A stretch of 35,651 nt of DNA. Origin: JACPWY01 sp964603655 (GTDB lineage: Bacteria; Bdellovibrionota; FAC87; UBA2466). Within the stretch, counting starts at the first letter, position 1; every line of letters begins with the position of its first letter. A program made the position numbers and the translations under genes. Where the stretch lies: positions 1-35,651 of the forward strand of contig CAZRVZ010000031.1 of assembly GCA_964603655.1 (NCBI GenBank), read 5' to 3'. Shown here one piece after another: positions 30,997 to 35,651 of the stretch. A model generated the notes under the pieces. It was not told the DNA's origin and did not search any database. It saw only the letters and a list, made by a program, of their open reading frames with translations.

Positions 30997-31755
30997 ATGA
31001 AATCAAAAGATAACGCGGAGCGAGATTTTTATCTAAATAATGTACTCAAAGAAGCGGTGGGCAGGTCGCTTCAAGGTGCACGAACCATCATTATGCGGGA
31101 TATTTGGGCGGTGGATATGGTCCCCCCGAGTGCGACTCTTCGGGAGATACTCACTAATAAAGCCGGCGAAGAAGCTGAGTTTGAGAATAAGGCCGATGCC
31201 GAAATATTCTTCAAGGCATTTTTCCTGCTTTATAACGAGCTATCCGAACACCAAGATGTCGATAATCCGTTTCAACTATTCCGATTGCCACGAGCAAAAA
31301 CTGTAGATGAGCTGAGGATTAGGATTGGCTGTCGCAGGGAAGAGATTGAGGGTCTATTGCCGCTCCTCGAAATCGGTGACGAAATATCCTCCGGTGGCGA
31401 GGCTTTGGTGATTGGCCTGTCTGATGCACTTGATAAATGCAATGAACAATCGAAGGGGATAATTTCTGAAATGAAGATAGCAGAAAATGTTGCCAAGATT
31501 TCCGACTGGGAAAAGCTCATGGACGACATGGATGAAATAGTCGAATCCATTTTTAATCAAGTCGGCCAGGTTAACCAAAGGGAGCGCAAACACCAACTCG
31601 CATCGATGATCGCTGCTCAAACGCCGCTCAAATCGGAGCCCAAAGTGGGGCGAAATGATCGGTGCCCGTGCGGTAGCGGAAGGAAATTTAAGAAATGCTG
31701 TCTTCTTACTCAAGGAGAAGGGCAACAACCGTCACAGATGATTGGGAGACTATGA
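30997..31755 (+). CDS. SEC-C motif protein
   Basis: 252 residues from ATG 30997 (AGGTG 4 nt upstream). The C-terminus carries a canonical SEC-C zinc motif, VGRNDRCPCGSGRKFKKCC at residues 217-235 (CxC and CC ligands), the module named from the SecA C-terminus and found in many unrelated proteins. The preceding 210 residues are helical and acidic with no recognised domain. The stop overlaps the UPF0158 gene as ATGA (31752-31755), so the two proteins are probably made together. No signal peptide; cytoplasmic. Role unknown. Confidence 0.75.
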   Translation: MKSKDNAERDFYLNNVLKEAVGRSLQGARTIIMRDIWAVDMVPPSATLREILTNKAGEEAEFENKADAEIFFKAFFLLYNELSEHQDVDNPFQLFRLPRAKTVDELRIRIGCRREEIEGLLPLLEIGDEISSGGEALVIGLSDALDKCNEQSKGIISEMKIAENVAKISDWEKLMDDMDEIVESIFNQVGQVNQRERKHQLASMIAAQTPLKSEPKVGRNDRCPCGSGRKFKKCCLLTQGEGQQPSQMIGRL

Positions 31756-32489
31756 AAAAGAAAGTGATTCCTATCAGACAGCCGATTTTGCCATATGATT
31801 TCAAGGAGACTGTTAAGAAGTTTAACCAGTTTTCGAAAACTGAAAATGATCAGTATAAAATATATTCCGAGCTTGGGTTTTCCTATATTGAACAGGATGA
31901 TCATTCGAGTCTTTGTCCAAATTGCCTAAGAAATGGCAGCTGTCCAGTGCATCCGGTGGCCGAAAAAGCACACATGAGAGGTGCAAATAATAGAAAAAGA
32001 GTTCGTGTGGATTTTACGGGCTTTGCCCAGGCTCTTGAAGATCGTTCCAATGGGGTTGAGAACCATTACTTCCTTAATATCGAAACTGGTGAGGTGATCC
32101 TCATCTCCGATTGGGTTTTATCTGCGGTTAGCCGCCAAAACCAAGAGAGACTTGCTGAGCTTCCTGAGTGGCAGAGGTATGAAGTAGATTTGGCTAAAAA
32201 GGCACTCGGGGACGAAAAGCGATTCATCGCCATAGATTCTCTATCATCTTCTGAATTTTTTAATTTCATGATCGATTTTAAAAATGCTGTTCATAATATA
32301 AAAATACGAAAAATGCTTGAAATCGCTCTCCGTGGGAAAGGTGCATCCAGACGTTTTAAGGATATATTGGGTCCGGCGAACCTTGAGCGTTGGTACAAAT
32401 TCAAAGACGAAAAGCTGTGGGAGTTTACCGAAGATTGGCTATCTGGGGTGCCGGTAGAATCGGTTGAGCTATACATTGCGCGGGAGTGA
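31752..32489 (+). CDS. UPF0158 family protein with N-terminal Cys/His cluster
   Basis: 245 residues from ATG 31752; the frame is open further upstream to 31695 but that part overlaps the SEC-C gene. Residues from about 85 match the UPF0158 pattern: an N-terminal strand/loop, YFLNIETGEVI, FIAIDSLSSSEFFNFMIDF, then IRKMLEIALRGKGASRRFKDIL and WYKFKDEKLWEF. Before it, residues 55-67 hold CPNC-x5-CPVH, a possible zinc site not typical of the family. UPF0158 proteins are widespread and uncharacterised. It converges with the outer-membrane gene 5 bp downstream. Confidence 0.75.
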   Translation: MKKKVIPIRQPILPYDFKETVKKFNQFSKTENDQYKIYSELGFSYIEQDDHSSLCPNCLRNGSCPVHPVAEKAHMRGANNRKRVRVDFTGFAQALEDRSNGVENHYFLNIETGEVILISDWVLSAVSRQNQERLAELPEWQRYEVDLAKKALGDEKRFIAIDSLSSSEFFNFMIDFKNAVHNIKIRKMLEIALRGKGASRRFKDILGPANLERWYKFKDEKLWEFTEDWLSGVPVESVELYIARE

Positions 32490-32494
32490 TTGAC

Positions 32495-33364
32495 CTAAAA
32501 CGATGCGCCGATTCTAAGCGCGACGAGTAGAGGGACACTCGGATAGGCGGATTCGAGGAGCACTGAGGTCTGGATTCCAAGCTGAAGGTGAATGCCATAA
32601 GTCCTGAATAAGGCGATGCCTGCAATTGCACCAACGAGAAGACCGCCATAGATGTTGCCGTTCGTGGACTCTCGGACAGCCCCCAGGCCAAATTGCCCGG
32701 TTATGAAGGGCGAGAAGTCACGATCCAGAAAGAAGTAGGTGAGATTAATATTTCCGTCGAGGAACAAGGCGTTATGTAGAATATCTGGATTCAGATCAAA
32801 ATCGAAGGCGTACCCGAGGGTGAAAGGACCAATAGCCCACCCGCTACCATAACTGAGGAGGAATCCGATGCTATTGCTATTCAATCCATTGGATAAAGAT
32901 GGTCCGACGGCAAAGGTGCTTCCAGAGCGATTTAATTTTCGTCGCTCCGCTAACGATTCATCCGCTGAGACCTCATTGACTCGGGCGCTCTGAGTTGCCT
33001 CGGTGGTGCTGCATACTGCTCTGACCACTCTTTTTGAAAGAGTGTCGAGCTCTTCAAGCTCCCGTCCCTTTAGCTCAGTAGAATTCACCAACTTCCCCTT
33101 CGACCATTTTTCCACGGAAAATAAGTAGGCTGCTCCAAATAGAACGAGCTTGGGGCGTAGGATAAATTCAGCCTCACCCTTATTTTCTGCGATTTCTTGG
33201 CCGAGTCCTTTTGCCGCCGACACCACAAGCTCACGCACTGCTTGCGGGCTAATCCCATGTGGTAATGGACCCGTTGGTTCTTCGACGAAAACGGTTCCAG
33301 CCGCAATAGCGGTGAGTGAAATAGAGAGGACGAAAAGCCAGGCAGGCAGTAAACGTGCTTGCAT
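32495..33364 (-). CDS. Outer-membrane beta-barrel-like protein
   Basis: 289 residues with GAGGAGG just before the ATG. A signal peptide is clear (LLPAWLFVLSISLTAIAAG). Residues 30-130 form a periplasmic-type domain (QAVRELVVSAAKGLGQEI, FILRPKLVLFGAAYLFSVEKW), and from about 150 Gly/aromatic-rich alternating strands suggest an outer-membrane barrel of 8-10 strands ending in VALRIGASF, whose final aromatic residue is the normal barrel signal. Function unknown. Upstream on the same strand are the 89-residue gene and the XRE regulator, so these may form one unit (gaps 62 and 45 bp). Confidence 0.7.
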   Translation of the reverse strand: MQARLLPAWLFVLSISLTAIAAGTVFVEEPTGPLPHGISPQAVRELVVSAAKGLGQEIAENKGEAEFILRPKLVLFGAAYLFSVEKWSKGKLVNSTELKGRELEELDTLSKRVVRAVCSTTEATQSARVNEVSADESLAERRKLNRSGSTFAVGPSLSNGLNSNSIGFLLSYGSGWAIGPFTLGYAFDFDLNPDILHNALFLDGNINLTYFFLDRDFSPFITGQFGLGAVRESTNGNIYGGLLVGAIAGIALFRTYGIHLQLGIQTSVLLESAYPSVPLLVALRIGASF

Positions 33365-33426
33365 GCCCTCCTCTTCGGAAAGGTTGGGTTATTTCTAAAA
33401 TCGTAGAGAATCGCGGGGAGCCAGGT

Positions 33427-33696
33427 TCAGTTTATTTTCCCTTTAAAAAAATACAAGATTCCCGAGCCGATGAGGATTTTCTTGATTGCGGTTACATTTT
33501 GCTCAAGGGTGAGGAAATAGCTGGTTTTTCGTGAGGTTGATGCCGTGAAGATGAGCTCCCCCTGAGAGGCACCTAAGTAATTGAGGCTCACAGCATGATT
33601 GGCATCATCTGTGAGCGTATAGGTTCCACCGGGTTTGGATTTGAAGACGGTGGGTTTGCTCGCCCATGCACTGGATAGGTTACTAAGTTTTGGCAT
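33427..33696 (-). CDS. Small hypothetical protein
   Basis: 89 residues from ATG 33696, with AGGAGGG upstream. No signal peptide. The middle is strand-rich (GGTYTLTDDANHAVSLNYLG, GELIFTASTSRKTSYFLTLEQ); the end is hydrophobic and basic (ILIGSGILYFFKGKIN). It lies between the XRE regulator and the outer-membrane gene on the same strand. No family recognised. Confidence 0.55.
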   Translation of the reverse strand: MPKLSNLSSAWASKPTVFKSKPGGTYTLTDDANHAVSLNYLGASQGELIFTASTSRKTSYFLTLEQNVTAIKKILIGSGILYFFKGKIN

Positions 33697-33741
33697 GAAG
33701 TCGCCCTCCTATCACTATTTAACTCTCACGGAGGGTGCGGA

Positions 33742-34071
33742 TTAGATTCGAGTCTGGATGAGTTGGAGCTTTTGGAGGATTTCTGCGAGGTCGCTTTTAT
33801 CGGAGTGCGAAAGTTTAACATCCGATTCCCAGAGCCACTCACGTGGGTCGGCCTTGAGATGCTTGGCCAGCGCAAAGATAGTGGAGAGTCGAAGATCCCT
33901 GGTTGCTCCAGATTCGAGCTCATTGATGGTGGCAAGCCCAATCCGAGACTTCTTGGCAAGTTGCCGCTGAGATAAGCCCAATGCCTCTCTTGCGGCGGTT
34001 AGGCTCTTTGCGATGCACTGCATTGCGCCGGTGAGCCCCTTATCATTGTAAGTTTTTCTGGTTCTAGCCAT
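33742..34071 (-). CDS. XRE-family transcriptional regulator
   Basis: 109 residues from ATG 34071. A helix-turn-helix of the Cro/C1 (XRE) type occupies residues 22-78: REALGLSQRQLAKKSRIGLATINELESGATRDLRLSTIFALAKHL, with the usual Q-L-A and I-x-E-x-E positions. The remainder is a short acidic helix. Small XRE proteins like this commonly control their own operon. A perfect 9-bp inverted repeat lies directly upstream and would overlap its ribosome site, so autoregulation is plausible. Confidence 0.85.
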   Translation of the reverse strand: MARTRKTYNDKGLTGAMQCIAKSLTAAREALGLSQRQLAKKSRIGLATINELESGATRDLRLSTIFALAKHLKADPREWLWESDVKLSHSDKSDLAEILQKLQLIQTRI

Positions 34072-34072
34072 A

Positions 34073-34106
34073 TCGATCCGCCTTTCTGAGTCTAGTAGCG
34101 GATCGA
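34073..34106. promoter_or_regulatory. Inverted repeat, likely XRE operator
   Basis: TCGATCCGC (34073-34081) and GCGGATCGA (34098-34106) are perfect 9-bp reverse complements with 16 bp between them. The left arm sits one base from the regulator's start codon and includes its GGAT ribosome-site bases. As DNA it is a dimer-type operator; as RNA it could form a hairpin that limits translation. Confidence 0.5.
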
Positions 34107-34210
34107 CGTGAGTGTGAGTTCGGTACGTCAGTACAATGTTCGGTTAATTAAAGTAGTAAATGGATTAACCCGATAGGGCAGGTAGTCGTGCAATACCATT
34201 GGAGCAAGAA

Positions 34211-34555
34211 ATGAATAGGCTAATAATTGCAAGTATGGCTCTTCTGCTTATTGGGTCATCCCCTTCAGCGTTTGGTAAAAGACGAACGAAGGAAGATCCA
34301 AAGATTGATTACATGAATGTTCATCAGAGCGCCATCTATCATAATAGAAATTGCTTTATTGAGACGGATTTCAAAACCCAGAATCTCGATCAGCCGAAAG
34401 CATTTTTGGAGTCCAATAAGGATTGCAAGGTCAAAGATGATTTCAAGTTCCGTATGATTACTGATAAAACGCTCACGATTACATGCAAGCGCGGTGATGA
34501 CTATAAATTTTTCCCAACGGTAGAGGAATGTCAGATGGAAAAGGCAAGACATTGA
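34211..34555 (+). CDS. Small secreted hypothetical protein
   Basis: 114 residues from ATG 34211, with GGAG 7 nt upstream; the frame opens at TTG 34199 but the ATG gives a normal signal peptide (MNRLIIASMALLLIGSSPSAFG, then KRR). The mature chain is about 90 residues, mixed charge, with four Cys (NRNCFIE, KDCKVKD, ITCKRG, VEECQ), likely two disulfides. No family recognised. Divergent from the XRE regulator and 51 bp upstream of the next secreted protein on the same strand. Confidence 0.65.
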   Translation: MNRLIIASMALLLIGSSPSAFGKRRTKEDPKIDYMNVHQSAIYHNRNCFIETDFKTQNLDQPKAFLESNKDCKVKDDFKFRMITDKTLTITCKRGDDYKFFPTVEECQMEKARH

Positions 34556-34606
34556 AACGAAGTTTGGAATGGTTAGTCGATACTAATTAATTAAACTGAA
34601 GGGGCT

Positions 34607-35651
34607 ATGGGGCAAAAAAGTGGAACAGTAAGATTCATAAGAGGCTCAATAGTGCTGCTCGCGAGTCTTCAGGGTATCAATCTGATTGCTGTTGAAACTA
34701 TCACATGTCCCGAGGGCGCCCAGCTCAAGGGTGAAGCCCCCCAGGGAGAATATGATTTTACAAAACAGTCAAAACCCAATGGTTACGAGCAGCGGTGTGA
34801 ACTCCCCGATGGAAAACGTCACGGTAAATGGGTTCAATGGCGTTTCAATTATATAAAAACCGCTGAGGGAGAATATTGGAGGGGAAAGGAAATAGGCATT
34901 TGGACAGAGTGGGATAAGAACGGTAAGCAGATCTCCCAAAATACCTATGCATCCAAGGAGGATATTGAGAAGCAATACCAGACCGAAAAGGCTGTGTCCG
35001 ATAAGAATATTCAAGATCTAAAACTGGCTGGCGCAACAGCGGGGTGTCCATCGGGAACTACGTATACGGAAGAGACAGATAGCTACGGGCGTCCAGAAAA
35101 ATATTGTAAAATAAAACTTTCGAATGGGGGCTATTCTGCTGTGGGTACAAAGAGAACCTTCTACAACGGGAAAGTGGTGATGGAGCAGAATTTTGACGAA
35201 AATGGAAAATTTCATGACAAACATATTAAGGATAACGGGAGCGATAAGCCGATATTCTATTGGCATGGATATGAAGAGGTTTCGGAGAATGAATTTGGCT
35301 GTCGGAGCGGGGATCAAGGTAAATGTACAGCAATCGGATTGGATGAACTCAAGAGTGGCAATAAGCCCCTTGCCTTGGAGTTATTCACCAAAATATGCGG
35401 CGATGGGTATAAGCCAGCCTGCGAAGCAATGGATAAAATTAAAAAAGAGGAATTACAAGGACAGGTAGCTATCGCACAAGCTAAAGCCAAACAAGCTGAA
35501 AGCGAAAGAAAGAGTGGAACAAAAGAATGCAAAGCTGCCAGACAGAAGCGGCTTTACTGCATTGGTGCAACGAATATGCAAACGATGGATAACTTTATGG
35601 CCCGTCAGAGAGAGGTCGCCAAAGAAACTGGTTTTATTAAATCTGGGAAGA
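34607..35651 (+). CDS. Secreted MORN/YwqK-like repeat protein (3' end outside window)
   Basis: I read this frame directly: ATG 34607 (GAAGGGG just upstream) to the window end gives 348 codons with no stop. The N-terminus is basic then hydrophobic (FIRGSIVLLASLQGINLIAV), a signal peptide or anchor. Two repeat units resemble MORN/YwqK-type modules: CELPDGKRHGKWVQW with EGEYWRGKEIGIWTEWDKNG, and CKIKLSNGGYSAVG with KRTFYNGKVVMEQNFDENG. Near 245-275 is LKSGNKPLALELFTKICGDGYKPACEAM, which looks like a Sel1/Hcp-type helical repeat. A Lys/Glu/Ala helical stretch follows. Such proteins are often surface or interaction proteins; YwqK-family annotation as antitoxin is not assumed here. Confidence 0.7.
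   Translation, partial: MGQKSGTVRFIRGSIVLLASLQGINLIAVETITCPEGAQLKGEAPQGEYDFTKQSKPNGYEQRCELPDGKRHGKWVQWRFNYIKTAEGEYWRGKEIGIWTEWDKNGKQISQNTYASKEDIEKQYQTEKAVSDKNIQDLKLAGATAGCPSGTTYTEETDSYGRPEKYCKIKLSNGGYSAVGTKRTFYNGKVVMEQNFDENGKFHDKHIKDNGSDKPIFYWHGYEEVSENEFGCRSGDQGKCTAIGLDELKSGNKPLALELFTKICGDGYKPACEAMDKIKKEELQGQVAIAQAKAKQAESERKSGTKECKAARQKRLYCIGATNMQTMDNFMARQREVAKETGFIKSGK

Noticed and set aside
33070..33079. TAGCTCAGT, resembling a tRNA D-arm
   Set aside because: Isolated match inside the outer-membrane gene with no acceptor or anticodon arm around it.
1..35651. CRISPR array, rRNA operon, riboswitch or replication origin
   Set aside because: No regularly spaced repeats, rRNA signatures, recognisable aptamer pattern or DnaA-box clusters were seen.

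Overview
The window looks like chromosomal DNA of a Gram-negative bacterium: it carries an LptE-type outer-membrane lipoprotein, lipobox proteins, beta-barrel-like outer-membrane proteins and a monofunctional peptidoglycan glycosyltransferase. The run gap-pgk-tpiA-secG-tRNA-Leu, the leuS-lptE-holA string, and the DUF222-like HNH endonuclease are reminiscent of Bdellovibrionota or other former Deltaproteobacteria. That placement is inference from gene content; there is no rRNA or taxonomic marker to settle it.

Layout. 1-957 (minus): 3'-truncated HNH endonuclease gene with its own promoter and palindromic sites. 1489-3180: large secreted protein of unknown function. 3234-6502 (minus): Nudix hydrolase, then a tightly overlapped thiolase / 97-residue protein / GT4 glycosyltransferase operon whose junctions are both ATGA overlaps. 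6563-10798: leuS, lptE, holA, overlapping or touching. 10833-11537 (minus): secreted Cys-rich protein. 11672-12604 (minus) mtgA is divergent from uvrA (12671-15502). After a GGTACC tandem repeat comes 15604-20541: lipoprotein, outer-membrane barrel, and two M16 peptidase-family proteins, the first with the metal motif and the second without it. 20569-23527: lipoprotein, inositol-monophosphatase-family enzyme, an apparently frameshifted small gene, and a DTW-domain protein. 23601-26983: glycolytic operon gap-pgk-tpiA followed by secG, then tRNA-Leu(GAG).

From about 27,100 to the end the DNA changes character. It is visibly more AT-rich, coding is mostly hypothetical and strands switch often. 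It starts with a 44-nt 5' fragment of tRNA-Val(CAC), then a nucleotidyltransferase/HEPN pair, then a complete tRNA-Val(CAC). Beyond are a decayed serine recombinase (catalytic Arg changed to Leu and a frameshift before its HTH), a zinc-ribbon protein, a SEC-C protein translationally coupled to a UPF0158-family protein, an XRE regulator with a perfect inverted repeat over its ribosome-binding region, small secreted proteins and a MORN/YwqK-like secreted protein that runs off the window. This reads as a tRNA-anchored accessory region built from several acquisitions.

The housekeeping half is conventional. The most unusual items are the tRNA-Val/MNT-HEPN arrangement, the coupled SEC-C/UPF0158 module, the outer-membrane protein plus active/inactive M16 operon, and the frameshifted genes at 22.4 kb and 29.6 kb. 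No function was checked by database search; identifications rest on motifs read from the translated sequence.
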